Notes: generated by a model not told the origin, from the sequence alone. DNA of 64,000 nt from Eopsaltria australis (GCA_034509425.1 JAVTVJ010000040.1:3403501-3467500), one strand, 5' to 3'; positions 1 to 50,069 are shown, numbered from the stretch's first letter. A program made the numbers and translations.

Positions 1-1885
1 GAAGGTCTTTGAGCTCTAGGGGGTCATGACAGACCTGAACTCTATATGAAAGCATATGGGATGCTTTCAGAATAATGAGTTTTGACCTTCCATTCAGAGA
101 AAACTTGTTACCGCTAATGGAAGGGGCACATGATACAACTCAGAACTTTTATTCTGGAACCTGAATATGCAAAGATGCGTTTACAAGACTGTCTTCTTTA
201 CAACTCTGTGAATTCAAATTATTTGGTTTTGTAGAACCTGGAGGAAATTGGAAAGAGTTGTGGTGTGAGTAACATAAAATAGTGTAAAACTGAAATTCTG
301 TCAATTTTTACATGCTTATGTTCTGATATCTTTTCCTCCAATGCTGTCGCATTCAACTCTCCATCTCACAGTGCTACTTTGGCATTACAGTGTGTCCCTG
401 TCAGTCCTACCTTAGTTTTCTTGCTCATTTGGTTCTATCTCCTCGTTCTTTGCTCCAGCAGATAATAATAACCCATTGTCCAACACTGGTACTTTGCCCA
501 TGATTTAGATTTCCAGTCTGACTTGTCAGAGAAGTTGTGTATGTGTATTTGGAAGACAATAAGAATCACCTCCTCGCCTAGTCTTACAAGCAAATAAAAA
601 TGTCCCACATTACCTCCTTCAGGTCACTTTCTTCAGTTTTTAACTTTACATGTATTTTGCCTTGCTTGTATTCAATTTGTGAATTAATGAGAAGTTAAAA
701 TACTTTTGTTGCAAAGTAATTTCTTAAATGACAGAAAGATTAAGACGTTTCAATCTTTCTCCTGTCTGTATGAGTAAATAAATAGACTTGTCACTAGAGA
801 TCTAAAGCAAATGGCACAGGAGACAGGAGAGAATATGTTACTTGAAATATCATGGGTGAACTGGAGCTCCAAAGAGTTTCTACACATTACAGGCTATAGA
901 GATGGAGATTGAACCATAGAGATTTTTAGAAATTGCCAGCCCAGATATTTTAATTTAATTGGTTTTAATTTTCTAAAGTCCAGCTGAAAAATTAGCATGC
1001 CATGAAATAAAGGTTCACATATGTCTAGTAATTTTTCAAAGGAACAAAGTCAGGATGGAAAAAGTTCTGTGGAGCAGGAGGTCTCGTTCCTGCACAAACA
1101 GCTCTCACAGCTGCACAGACAAGGTGGGACTAGAATTAGGACTGCCAGGAGAGACATAAAGGCAATGAACCTCTGTGGAGAGATTTGTTCCTGGGTCACT
1201 TTGCTCGACTGAGTTCACTGTGCTGCATCCTGCTCCTATTACCTTACAGTCTCAAGAATGCTGTTTAGCAACATCAGCATCTTGAATAAGCATGTGGGGC
1301 TTTGTTTAATGGCATGATGAGAATGTCACCCCAGAGTAGCCCTTTTCTTACACCCAGGGGGGCTTGCTTACAAGAATAGTCTCCTGATTACTTCAGCAAT
1401 AGAACCAAAACAAATAGTAACCTCAAGGTTCTATACCTCAGTGTGCAATACGGGATCACATCTTTTTCCTTGTGAGTTTTGTTTGAGTATAAATCATAAT
1501 GATTGTTTTGATTTTCATGACTTCCCATAAGTATTGCTGGCAAAGAGAAATGTTTTGCTTGGGTTATGCATTGAAATGCATGATATTTAAGAGCAGTATT
1601 GATCTATAAATATCCCAAATACATAAGTATATTGATTAAGCAATTCTTTATTCCTCTGTCTGCCTAAATTAACTTTAAGCATCATGGTTAATGCATTTCT
1701 GGAGAATGTCAGCCTTTATTTTGGATTCATTTTTAAAGATTTAAGAGCTAAAGGTGGTGTGTGTCAGAAATTTTCCTGCATGCATGCTAAACAATTTTAG
1801 GATCAGTGTATGTCTGATTGTTTTCTTTCTTACGTTTTTAAATTGTATTTTCCATGGCTTTGTTTTTCTTTTCCATGCTGTGCAG
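1..1885 (+). other. PREP: PREP intron, 3' part (upstream of the first visible exon)
   Basis: This is intronic sequence running to the TGCAG acceptor at 1885. I see no PREP exon for the residues just before 339 (the expected segment containing a DVLE-like end), no recognisable repeat and no RNA gene. A 63-codon frame at 1021-1212 has no recognisable similarity and is treated as chance. Confidence 0.8.
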
Positions 1886-38472
<36,587 letters not shown>

Positions 38473-38814
38473 GCAAAATGCTTATTACTGTCTCCTTTAG
38501 AAAACAAGGGCTTTAACACCTAAGAACAGCCACACTACTACTTGGTGTAGTACTTACATTTAAGAACTACAGTTTAATATTTTATTGATCCAACCTGCTA
38601 TGGAGTTTTGATCTTCTGTGCTTCCCTCTTTTTGGCATTTCTTTGATTTTTTTTCTACTGCATTCAAAATTCCATTTTGAAAAGCATGTTCAAAAAAATA
38701 GCTACTCTCAGTACTGTTGTGAAAATTAAGATTTCAAAATTAGTGCTAGTTGAGCTTATTTCCTGTAAACAATTTTAATGTATTTCACCTATAAGCATAT
38801 CCAGATCATTTGTA

Positions 38815-38820
38815 ATTAAA
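38815..38820 (+). terminator. candidate proximal poly(A) signal ATTAAA
   Basis: ATTAAA, the commonest variant poly(A) signal, lies 343 bases after the PREP stop codon. TGTAAGTACTGTT directly downstream could act as the GU-rich element. Its position would give a short 3'UTR of roughly 360 bases. Confidence 0.4.
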
Positions 38821-39056
38821 TGTAAGTACTGTTCACACACAAGAACTCTGAGCATATTTTATTTACACAGTAATTTATTTAAGAATGTAAATTGAAGGTG
38901 TTCAGTGATAACCATGAAAAACTGAAGAGACAGTAATCCAGTTATGTCAAATATTATTAAAAAGCTTATGTTACATTCTGTTCATAAACGTGTTACAGTC
39001 TATGATAATGATGTTGCTAAATTGTTCTTTCTTTCCAAAGAGACTTCAAAATGTCA

Positions 39057-39103
39057 CCAGTTTTCTCTTCTGCCGTTTATTTCCGCACAGAAGAGAAAAC
39101 TGG
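39057..39103. repeat. perfect 16-bp inverted repeat (hairpin), 15-nt loop
   Basis: CCAGTTTTCTCTTCTG at 39057-39072 is the exact reverse complement of CAGAAGAGAAAACTGG at 39088-39103, with a 15-base spacer. Pairing stops at both ends. It lies 585 bases past the PREP stop and before the distal poly(A) signals, so it would form a stem in a long PREP 3'UTR. Confidence 0.95.
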
Positions 39104-39232
39104 AGGCTGAAAAGCTTGAAGAAATCTTAGATTCTCACTGTAATCTCAGTGAAGCTATACAGATACTCTCCAACAACCCATGTGAAGTTATTTCTTTAAC
39201 TGTTTCTGAAGAGCAGACCAGGCACTGATTTA

Positions 39233-39253
39233 AATAAATGAACAAAAAATAAA
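39233..39253 (+). terminator. candidate distal poly(A) signals (two AATAAA)
   Basis: Two canonical AATAAA hexamers lie 15 bases apart, at 39233-39238 and 39248-39253. They follow an open frame that ends just upstream with TGA at 39226-39228. They would end a PREP transcript of about 0.8 kb 3'UTR, or a separate transcript using the exon-like segment at 39091. Confidence 0.45.
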
Positions 39254-39275
39254 CTAATACAAAACAAAAAACCCA

Positions 39276-42200
39276 CTTCATCCCAGAGCTACGGCTTTGT
39301 CCAGATTGTTCAGGTTCAGTTTTTTTCTGATACTTCTGATAGGACATTCTCTATCAAGGCACAATCTGAACATGCATATATAACCTGGTTTTGGCTGCAA
39401 AACAACAAGAGCTCATAGTCAGACTCCCTAATGATTTGACACAGGCACATTATTTGAACTGCCATTTTTCCCATCTAGGCTGTAGAGCTATAAAGTAGAT
39501 GTATTTGTCTACTGTCTAATCTCTGATGCACTGCAGCAATTGGAGTTTGATTTTGCACAGAAAAAAGTATTCTATCAACTATTATTAGTCTTGTTGCCCC
39601 TCCAGAAAACATCACTGTTTCTCAGTTTTGGACGAACTGATGTAATCTTCCAGAATAATGCTTGTCACTACATTCATACTTAAATCCTAACGACTGTATT
39701 TTAACTCTGGGCTCAGGAGTTTTATCTCTAAACAAACAATGTCTTGGTGCTGGAAGAAGAGGGAGTGGTATTTAAAAGAGAAGGGAGGTGCTCTAAACAG
39801 CAGCAGAAATAAAAATAAATTTGTACCAGAATCACTCTGTGTTTCCCTCATGATCTGGACTTTTTTTTTTTTTCCTGGAGTCCAGGAAAGATGATCCTCT
39901 CCAGGCCCTTATTATGTATAGCTAATTTGATTTTAGGAGAAAATAAAAGATGATTTCTGCTTTTGTATGAAATACCACACCTAAAACCTGTATGTGATCT
40001 GGGGTTTATTTGGGATCCGTGGGCATTACAGTTGTTTACAAGATACTTTGTAGACTTTTGCACTCTGATCACAGCATTGAATTAAACAATCAGAATAGGG
40101 AGTTGAGGGAGGGTTGATTTTTTTTTTCCTTCTAGGCTATGAAAACAGGATGCAGGTTCAGCATCCCCCTTTTCCCAGAGGTATATGAACTGCTTTCTTT
40201 GATCATATGGAAATTTTCAACAGCTTCCCCACATGGCAGAAATAAAGCACATAAAGCCATCTTCACTTGTAATATTCATAGTTGTGGCATGTGGCCTTCT
40301 GTTGAATTTATAGTTACTGTCAAGAGAGCGGAGCTTCACCTCTGATGCGGAGCTTTGCAGGATAAGGGTGTGTGGAAACATGGTCCTCAGGCACTTGAGA
40401 AATAGAGCTGAACTGTGTCGGTGCATTGAATTGCAAATGCCTGGATACAGCCTCCTCAGTCATCTTTAGGTCTGTTCTTAAAAATGCTTTTCCTTGTTCT
40501 ACAGTTGCTCAAGCACAAAACTGGCACAGGTTAAAAGTAACTTCTTTTCCTTCTGAAGCCTTCTGTTGAAGCTGAGTTCCCTGAACAATTCAGTGTCATG
40601 ACAGATGACCCATAATCTGGGGAGTTTGGGAACAAACATTTCTCTTTGAACGGCAATCAATAGTACTGAAGGTGGAGCTGCTTGCTGGAGACACCACTCA
40701 CAATGTAAGTGATCCAGAGTATCCCTTGTAGAATGCTGGTGTCAGTAGTGACAAAATGTCAGCATTGTGTTTGTGCAGCAGGGTCATCATGTCAACATTT
40801 ATTTGATCTTAATCAGCTGTACCAAGTTCAGGATTCAGGTCCCAAAAAAAGGATGTTGCAAAGCTGTCCTGTTATCTGAGTTGCTACTTTTGAGGCAGAC
40901 AGGGTCATACTCCAACTGGGATCTGTAATTAAGTCTTAGCAAGTAATGCTCCTGTAATATAGAGGGATTTAAACCTTCGGGGTTTTAATTAAATAGAGCT
41001 GGAGCCAAACCATTCCTGCTGTATAAAATATAATGAAATTTCTGTTAGTCTACTTTCAAGGTTAAGTTCTTTTCTCTATAGTGGAAATGCTATTTTATGA
41101 TGATACTCTTGTGTTTTGTGGCTTCTGTTTCCAGTATGTGAAGCAAAATTCACAAGCTGGGCAAGGTAACTTCACAAGTATCTGCCTTTTCAAAACTGCG
41201 TTAGAAAAATAGATACTGATCTTTTGCACCAAGATCCAACCCCAAAAAAAAGTCCTGTAAGAGCCTTATGCCACATGAAGAAAAATCTGGTTTTATGTGG
41301 AAATAAATGAACTTGTTACATATTTCTCCTTCTAATACTCTTCAGAGCTGATGTAAAGATATCTTAGTTGTCTTTCCTCCTGTGAGTGTACATTTGCATT
41401 AGCGTTGATTTATGTGAAAAAGGTCAGAAGTTTTTTTAAAAGGTGAGAGTCTTCATAGTCTTTACAGAGAGATATTTGAATTCCTTTCCACTAGAGTTAA
41501 TTTACATTTTGGGAGTTGCAAAAAAGGTAGAGATATAGATATAAATATATAGATTAGATATAGATATAGATGTGTGTGTATGATTTCAGCTGGGAGCTGC
41601 ACTCTATGGTCTAGGGGTGGAAGAGGGCAGCTGGCCTGTGGGTATGCGAGAAGAATAAAGGGTGCTCAGTACAGTTTGGAGACACCTATCCCTGGCACCT
41701 AGAGCTTCTTGATTTTCTTGACTTGGCTCTACTTTGCCATCTGTCCGTAGGAGGGCAGAAACGTGATCGGCAGTGCTTTTGGACTCAATAAGGCAAGTAG
41801 CAGCTTTCAAAGATCAGTGTTGCCAGGTCATTCATTTTTCGCCTGAGGTTGCCCCTCAGGATTGCCTAAAGATCTGCTTATAGACTTCTGACAGTCTCTT
41901 CTGTGAAGGGGTTTTCCAAGCTGAGTAGGATTTAGGGGGAAAGGAGGGAGTTGGAAGCCAGACCAATAAACAACCACACAATTTTCTGACAAGCTCTTCT
42001 ACTTCGAAAATATTTAGTAGACCACTTTTGTGTAATTGTCTCTTTGTCCAGACCTCTCAGAATTTGGATAGGTCATACTGATTTGAATAGCCAGGTTTGG
42101 CAACTTTGTTCATTTTTACTTGTGTTAATTGTTTTTGCCTTCATATATGGCATGCCAGGGGGGAGAATGGCATTTCTTCAGGCTTTTTTTAGCTTGCTCT

Positions 42201-43936
42201 TGCAGAAAAGTGATGTGGGGGAGCCTTCCAATTCTCATGTCCCTGAAGATAACTATAGTGTGTCCTCAAAATAACATTATTCATGAATAGAAAATTCTGA
42301 ATAAGCTTTTGTCTTCAGTTTATTCATGACAGAGCAATCCTAGTGACTGAGTCCCTCAGTGGGACCTGGACTAGCTACTGACACAGAAATTAACTGAAAT
42401 TCTGGACTAGGAGGCCTGTGATTTGAGCGTTTCTCCTAATTTTCCATAAGTATAACTGAAAAGTCAACATTTAAAACCAAAGCTAAGCAAGAACCTGTTA
42501 GTGAGAATCTTCTTTCTGTAGACATCCATCTGCCTTGTTACCAGGAGTAAGAGAGGCAAGGAACAAACTTGGTGCTCATGCCCTTACCCATTGCAGTGCA
42601 AGTTTAATGCTGAAAGTCTGAATAGCAAGAGTCAGCGTATGGTGACTTCACTAAACATTTCCAGCTCCCACAGCAGATGCAGCATGACAGCTGGAGTCAA
42701 TGGATGGATGACATCCCTGCAAATGTGACATTACCAGCTGGCCATGTGCTGCTCAGAAAACTGTAATTTGTGCTTGTGCACCGCTTTCAATGCCTCTGGG
42801 GCCTTCTGTGTGCAAAAAGGAAGGAACTATTTTCAAAGCCCCTAAGGTGCAGGGGGACACGGTGTTTTAGGCAAGATGTGTACTGGGTAGGTATCTGGTA
42901 GTGCTAACTAAGCATTAAATTTGATACTTCTCTATAACTTACACAGGGCATTACTAGGCCCAAAATGTTATCTATAATTTTTGTCTTAGCCTTGCTCTTC
43001 AAGTACTGGGGAAATAATCAGAAGAAAAGAGGGAGTTCAGCAGTAGCACCTGAGCTAATAGAAGGTGGTAATTTCATTTAGTTCACACTGTGGTTTTTAT
43101 GCTGCTTTTCTTTCCCTGTGAAGAGCTGTACTTGAACTCTTGACATCTCAGCAGAACAGATGAACATGAAGATACATTGCATTTCAGTGATGCCATCAAA
43201 TATATTCTGCTGTGGGACATTGAAAGTGTCAGAAGACAAGAGGAGCAGAAAAAAAAGTTTGCTTTGCCACCTAGCTACCGTGAACATAAAATAACAGAGG
43301 AGTTTATTCATTAGTTAGTTTTACACTGGTTAATACAATATTTTCCAAGTTTGGAGAGTGCTTAGATGGTGAAAAACTGTTTATCCATGCTGATTTATTA
43401 TTTTAGGCCATTTCAGGTGGGCATCAACAGCATGTCAGTGTGACAGCAAGTTACAAAATGCTGTGACTTGGACTGTTGTTTCCTTCCTGAGGAAAAAACT
43501 TGAGCATTTCATTATTCAGAATCCTTTGGAACAGTAACAGAAGCAGATAAACAATACTTATTGTCTTCTGATTGTTTCAAATGAAACAGTGTCATTTCTC
43601 AACAAATTATGTTGGGTTTTGGTAGTATTGCTGTTTCAGAGGAAGCTCTGCTTTGTAGTAGAACAAGCTTTGTGCTGTAGGTATGTGTAGGTATCTCTTT
43701 CCGTAGCTGGGCCAAGCTGTTAAGTACTTCCTACTTCATCTATTTAGTGTTCATAATTAACATTCTGCTGCTGAAACTGCTTTTTGGTTTGGTTTAAAGC
43801 TTCTCAGCATTAAAAGGATGTTTTCATCATAAATGGCATAAAGCTGTAGATGTAAGACTGTTGATAGGGGACCCAAGCTTCAGCTCCTGAATGGTTTACC
43901 TTTCATTTTGTGTTTCACTGGGTAGACACAAGTAGC
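39276..43936. other. intergenic region downstream of PREP, part 1
   Basis: Unique AT-rich sequence with one imperfect microsatellite at 41530. No exon, RNA gene or repeat family is recognised, and no CpG-rich promoter is seen. Confidence 0.75.
41530..41580. repeat. imperfect GATATA/TAGATA and GT microsatellite
   Basis: Tandem AGATAT and TAGATA units with interruptions run into a short GTGTGTGT tract. It is likely length-variable between individuals. Confidence 0.85.
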
Positions 43937-44297
43937 ATCATAGAATGGTTTTGATTGGAAGGGACCTTAAAGAATTCCAGCTACCCTGCTCTGGCCAGGG
44001 ACACCTTCCACTAGACCAGGGTGCTCAGGGCACTATCCAACTTGGCCTTGAACACTTGAGGAATGTGGTATCCACAACTTTTCGGGATGGCCTGTCCCAG
44101 TGCCTTACCACCCTCATACTGAAGAGTTTATTCCTAATCTAAATTTGCCCTCTTTTAGTTTGAAGCCATTTCCCCTTGTCCTGTCACTGCATGCCCTTGT
44201 AAATAGTCTCGCTCCATCTTTCATGTAGGCTTCCTACCTGTAGGGTACTGAAAGGCCACAATTAGCTCAGCCCAAAGCTGCCATTTTTCTAGACTGA
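43937..44297 (-). mobile_element. CR1 LINE 3'-end fragment
   Basis: Starts ATCATAGAATGG on the + strand and then shows GACACCTTCCACTAGACCAG, TTGGCCTTGAACACTTGAGG and CATTTCCCCTTGTCCTGTCA. This is the reverse complement of the CR1 3'UTR and last bit of ORF2. It resembles the copy at 8204 but is shorter. Intergenic, downstream of PREP. Confidence 0.92.
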
Positions 44298-44972
44298 ACT
44301 AGAAAAACTTCATGTTATAGTAAAAAAGTGAAATAACCATAGATGATCACTGCCTATAAATTGAAGAGCTTCAGAAACCCCTATGGTTGACTGTATGTAA
44401 ACAAGCATCCAGCTGTATTTTGAAATTAAAGGGATTACTTTTCCTAATTAGAGATGCTCAGCCCTTCTTGAGCTTCAAGGAAGTACAGATCCAAATCTGA
44501 ACTTCATAAGTGTACACCACTCAAAATGCTTAAAAGCAAAAGCAGTTCTTGAAATTCCCTGTCTTTGCAATGTGGTTATCCTTCCGCAAAGCTTCAGCTG
44601 CCAAGGACAAACTGGAAAACATCCTCCTCTCACAGATGACAGTCACTTTCACAACAACCCTGTCATAAAATAGTTTGCTGCCATGGGCCTGCTGCCCATT
44701 CTTCCTGCCTGGTGGAGCCTTCCAGGGCCACTGTGATTGCCAGAGGAAGTCAAATGAGGGGGAGGGGTATCAAAGTTACAAAATTGCTTCCAGTTAATGA
44801 CTTTGGCAGTTATTGAGAACATTTCATTGGAGATTTTGGACTGCTTTCATTATTTTTGATACTTGTTCCCTGTTAGCTCCTGATTAGTGGATGATGCATC
44901 TCCCGAATTAAGGTTCAAGAAAGAAGTCAGGTGTTAATCATTTTTGCCTGGCTGCCACAGTAAAATTCAGAG

Positions 44973-45199
44973 GTTGTTACTTCAAGCTGTGCCAGGTGAG
45001 GTTCAAATTTGACATCCGGAAGAATTCCTTCACAGGAGGGGTTGTTAAGCATAGGAACCAACTGCACAGGGAAGTGCTGGAGCCACCAGCCACCATCCCT
45101 GGAGGTGTTCAAGAAACAACAGGACTCAATGCTACTGTGTAGTTGACAAGGTGGTGATTGATCAAAGGTTAGAGGTCTTTTCCAACCCAAGTGATTCTG
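44973..45199 (+). mobile_element. CR1 LINE 3'-end fragment
   Basis: Contains CGGAAGAATTCCTTCACAGG, GGGAAGTGCTGGAGCCACC, CCCTGGAGGTGTTCAAGAAA and GGTCTTTTCCAACCCAAGTG, a CR1 tail on the + strand. It lies about 0.7 kb from the oppositely oriented copy at 43937-44297. Confidence 0.9.
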
Positions 45200-48100
45200 G
45201 GTGCTTAATTGTGTGACCTGGGTCTTGGCTGTGGAGAAAAATGGGCTTACATAGGAACTTGGGAAATAAATCTGGAATTTGAGGTCTCTAGAACCACCTG
45301 CCCTGCCTCAGCAGAGGGCTTGAATGCTGCCAAATTACAGAGGCTACCTTTCTCTTGCTTTAAACATCTGCACTCAAAGCTATTTTTTTCCATGTTTATT
45401 AGCCTGCTCATCTCATTTGTGGGATTTCTCCACTGTTCAGGATGACAGCAGACATCTAGGGGAGCTAATTACTCTTCTGTCAAGCCCTAGAAGGCTGTGC
45501 AAGCCTTTTGGGAGAACATGTCATCTTTATCTAGCACAGATTTTGATGAAAATACCAGTTTAGCATAGAAGCCAGCTTTCCAGGGGTCTTCCTCCGTGCG
45601 ACAGAAGCATGGAGCTGATCTCCCTGGCTTGCCAGCCCAGGACCCACACAGACCTACAGATAAGGGAGATGCCCACAAGCAAGGAGACCTCTGGAACCAG
45701 CAAGAGCAGCCAAGGCAAGGAAAGCTGGGGAGCCCTGGTTTCTTCAGGGCTTACCAAAATTTTACCAACTGGCTCATTTGTTTCAGCTGTCCTGAGGTCC
45801 TGTAAAGCATGAGGCTGGCAGGTAACTAAGCCTGGCCTGTCATTCAGTGCAGAGCAGAAGTCCTGCTCAGGTCAGGCCTTTGGCACAGCAGAGACTTCCA
45901 GGGAGATTTCTGGCCTGTGCGAGAGGTATTTTTGGAGGGAAGCAGTGAACTGACAGGGTTTTCTGAATGACAGCCTCAGACTTAAAAACCTAAAGCCTAT
46001 CTGACGTAGATCCTCCTGTTGACTCTGAGCCTGTATCTTACAGCAACAGCTTTGTTCTTCTCATTCTCCCATCCCATTCTCTCTACGCTATGTTGTGGGA
46101 ATACCTAATTTTCTTTACCTTTGAGCTCCAAAAGTTGTTGTCATCTTTCCTAATCACATTACACTTGATCATTTTTCATTCTTTGACCTTCTTGCTTTTT
46201 AACTTTGTCTACTCTTTGAATTACCTGGAGCTTCCGCATGTGGGAATGACTACAAAGCTTATGGCAAAACAAACAAGCTGCAGGCTAGCACACACACAAA
46301 CACATATGCAGAGAGAGACCTTTCCTTGGGGTTTTGCTTCATTTTCTCTCTGCTGTGTTCCAGATAACTTATTGGAAATTCAGAAATCCCTTGAGCCAGT
46401 TTCTGAAGACTAGCTGTTCTCCTTGGGTGACATATGGTTGCCACATACGTGGCCCTCCTAAGGACTGTTTCCCTCAAATCTTAGTTCTGGGATATAACAG
46501 GGACTGCGACAGCATGCTTATTATCCACAGACAACTGAATCTCACCCGTCAGGAATGTTTGGTACTAGCATTACAATTCCTGTTTTGCCCTCTGGTTGTA
46601 ATCCCTGCTTTCACTGTGCTTTCACCATCTGTTGCAAACTCCAGCTGTTGACTTTTAAAGAAACACTTTTGGAAAATTAGTTGTGGCTCTGAAAAACCTT
46701 CTCTCCAGTTGCTTCTGTGAGAATTGGATGTCCTTGGTTAACAAACAAGTAATGCCCAAGACATACTGCTGCTCTGAACTTCCTCCTGGTCTGTTTAATT
46801 GGCTCCTCTAGCTGGAACTAGCTGCGGTCTAGCTTCTGCTGTTTTTTCCTTTCCCTCATTATTTCACCAGGGCAAGCTGTCCCCACAGACTGCTGCCACC
46901 TCTTGTGCATCTCCTCCATCTCATTCCTCAAAGCTGCTAATGGAACGATGTTGCCTGGGTATGCTTTCCATCGTGGAAGATGGGCAGCTCACAGAGCTTT
47001 CAGCCCTGATGGTGATTTTGCCTCTGCAGCAGCCACTTGTCCCAGAGACACAGGCCCCCCCAAGGCAATGTGGGATTTCCTCCTGCAAACTCCGTGCTGT
47101 TTTCATTCCAGCATCTCCTGCAGACACATGAATAGCATGTCTGGCACTGCATTTGCCTATTCTCGTTTCAGGAAAACACAGCCAGCAAGGTCTAAATCAA
47201 ACAAAATCCAACAGAACGGAGGAGTTTGGGGATTCCTCAGAGTGAAACACCATCCCCCCAGCAGAAGGTTTTCAGTACTGGAAGCTGAAAAATGACTGGC
47301 AGCAGAAGGCAGTCCTCATCCAAAGCACAACAATCCATGTGAATCTTCCCATTTTGGCAATGAACTTTCAGCTCAGACCCAAAAACAGGAGGGAAATTTT
47401 CACACCAGTGTAATTGTGAAGTTGCAGCCTAGATGGTACAAAAGAGCCCTCAAATACCTGTTGAGATATTTCAGTATACCTCACCAGGGTAGTTCTGCCA
47501 CTGCTGATTTTGTGCCTATATTTAACTGAGTCCTTGGACAATCTGGGAACTGCAGGTCATTAATTATCACAGCCACCCTCAGTGATGGGTGAGAACACAT
47601 GTTAGGGAATGGCCAGCAAAGGAAAGAGGCCAGGGAACTGTACCCTATCCCTGGGAAGATCCCACCTGGCTCCATGCCAGCAGCTCACCCTGGGGAGCTG
47701 TGCAGGCTTTCCTAACAGCATCTCCCTCTCAGCCCTGCCCCTGGGGGATGCTCAACATCAGAAAAGTGGCAGCCTCAGACCCTGCTGCACCTGCTCACTT
47801 CAAGTCCTGAGAAGTCTGAACCTTATCACAGAAGTGTGAGCAATCCCCTCTGAACTGGAGCAAATCACCTTTATGTACAACTTACTGTTGAAATAGAAGG
47901 AAAAAAAACCCAAATATGATGGTTCTCAAGTCTCCATGACACATCCTGAAGATCGTTCACGCTAGAGAGATGGTGGGAGAAAAGTGAGGAAGTGGTTGTA
48001 AAAAGGAAACATTTTCCTTCATTCTTAAACCCTTTCCAGCTCTTGCAGTCTGAAACCATTTAAGACATAAAAAGGAATAAGATTATGAAGACTAAGATCA

Positions 48101-50053
48101 CATGTTCTCTGAATGTGACATCCCACCACTTCTGGGATTTTTCAGCCAAGGGAATGCACTTCTTTTATCAGTCCTTGTGTGTCTTCATCCCCTGTGAATC
48201 CCCAGGTGAATTTGCTGGCCTGTGGGAAGGTTGAGCACAGTGTTTTGAAAGAGAGAAACTGGTGAAATGCTCAGGGATGGTTTTATGCAAAGGACCATGT
48301 ATGTACCTGCTCCCTTACTACTTGGATTCATGCAAGGGTTATCAAGGATTTCCTGAGCTCTTTGCTTTCTGATCAAAACAAAACTAAAAGTTTGGTGCCA
48401 GTTCATTACTAGAAATGCCTTGAAATACCTACACATCCTTTGCTCTATTCACACCTAATTATAAGTTGGCTTGACAACTGAAAATTAACCTGACTTGCTT
48501 TCATTCTTTTTTCCTTCTCTCTTCTAACTTAATTGACTACACTGTAGATTGATGACATTGATGCCAGTGGTCTCTGCCTTTATACTTCTATTTTCCACCT
48601 CTGCTATTCCTGCAAAATGTAGTTTTCAGTTTTTTGGTCAAAGTCATACATAATAAGTTCAATGTCTTGCTGTTTGGATTTTTTTCCTCACTGAAACACA
48701 TGTCCTAAAATTCATGTTTAATTGCAGAAAATCTGTCATTTTTCTAGGAAAAAAAACTTAAGCACATCCATCACAAAAGGGAGGCAATTTGAAAATGAAA
48801 TTACTTGGCTTTGCCAACATTTTGTGAGGCTCTTTTCCAACAATTCACTGAATGTGTCATGAACACATCATTTTGAGGTCCTAAAATATGGAGTCCTGTC
48901 TGAGTATATTGTTGTTCACTCTCCTTCATGCTCCAAATAATCCTACATTATCATAAGGCTCCCATGCTTTTTCCAAAGCTTTTATAAGCCTGTGAGAGAT
49001 TTTTGGTGTGGTTCCACCTTTACCTTTATAAGGTTTCTTCGAAGAACAGGTCTGCTGCTGCTCCTCTGGTTTTGTTTTCTGCCAGATTGCTGCTAAGCAT
49101 ATAAGCTCTCAACAGGAGCTAGAGCACAATAGCATTAATCACTGCCTCCTGCCAAATTCTCGTCAGTTCAAAACAGCACTTGGGGGATTATTTCTCAGCC
49201 TCCATTCATAATCAGTGACCTCTTGCTTATTATTTTAACTGCAGTGACAGTTCTGCTGGGTTGAGGCACTACCTTATGTGTCCTCTGCTGGATTTGTAGC
49301 AGTTAGATTTTAGTATTCCTAAATTCATATTTGGGTGCAAGATTTGCCCTGTTGTAAGTCTCATCTTCAAATGCTTCTGCCCAGTGGATGGGCATGCTTT
49401 GTTTTCCCCTTTCTGCATGCTTTGGTTTCCCTTTCCCTTACAGTCTCAGAGGCAGCAGGGAAAACTCCAATCCTCGAGGACAAGTCTGAAACAGCAGTGA
49501 GGAAATGTGGGTTTCAGCCTCCTTCATCATTTTCATTTTTCAGGAAACAAAGTCTGGCTCACAGCAACGTGGCATCAGCAGCACAGGAGCCACCAGCCTC
49601 CGCAGGGCTCTGTGATCACCTGGCAGCAGCAGCTGAGCCCTGCTGTGCCCAGGCACTGTCCAGGCCCGGGTACCTCACCTTCACTTCACAATAGTGGCCA
49701 CCCGACCTCATCAAGCAAGGGCTGCCTTTCCTGTCAGGAGCCCTGATGATGCTGCAGGTGCCATGGATGTGCAGGGACAGGCAGGAATGATCTCAGCAGT
49801 AAAATGGACAATGGGATGCTGTTACCCCCATGCTGTTTCCCAGTAACTTTACTGGGAGCCACGTGTGCACTGAGCTCAGTTTAAAGATGCTCAAGAGGAG
49901 CCTACTGGAAGGTTTCTCTTGAGCCCTTCAGACAATTCAGGTTATATGATCCCATTTTTAGTTTATTCTTGCCCTCTTACCATAGTGCTGCAATGAATCT
50001 CATAGACACATCTTCAGAGGGAAATGGAAAATATCTTTCCGTTTGCCAGCTGC

Positions 50054-50069
50054 AAAAAAAAAAAAAAAA
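50054..50069. repeat. A homopolymer, 16 bases
   Basis: Uninterrupted A run in intergenic DNA. No upstream retrocopy recognised. Confidence 0.9.

Larger units (their letters stand above)
38473..39275 (+). other. PREP: PREP 3' untranslated region and gene end (extent uncertain)
   Basis: Sequence after the TAG stop is AT-rich and carries several ATTTA-type AU-rich stretches. There are two possible ends. The first is an ATTAAA at 38815 followed by a GT-containing stretch. The second is a pair of AATAAA signals at 39233 and 39248. If the distal signals are used, the UTR contains a perfect 16-bp hairpin at 39057-39103. Which end is used cannot be told from sequence alone. Confidence 0.6.

Noticed and set aside
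1021..1212. 63-codon frame as the missing upstream PREP exon
   Set aside because: The translation does not resemble the PREP residues before 339 and no in-phase donor is seen.
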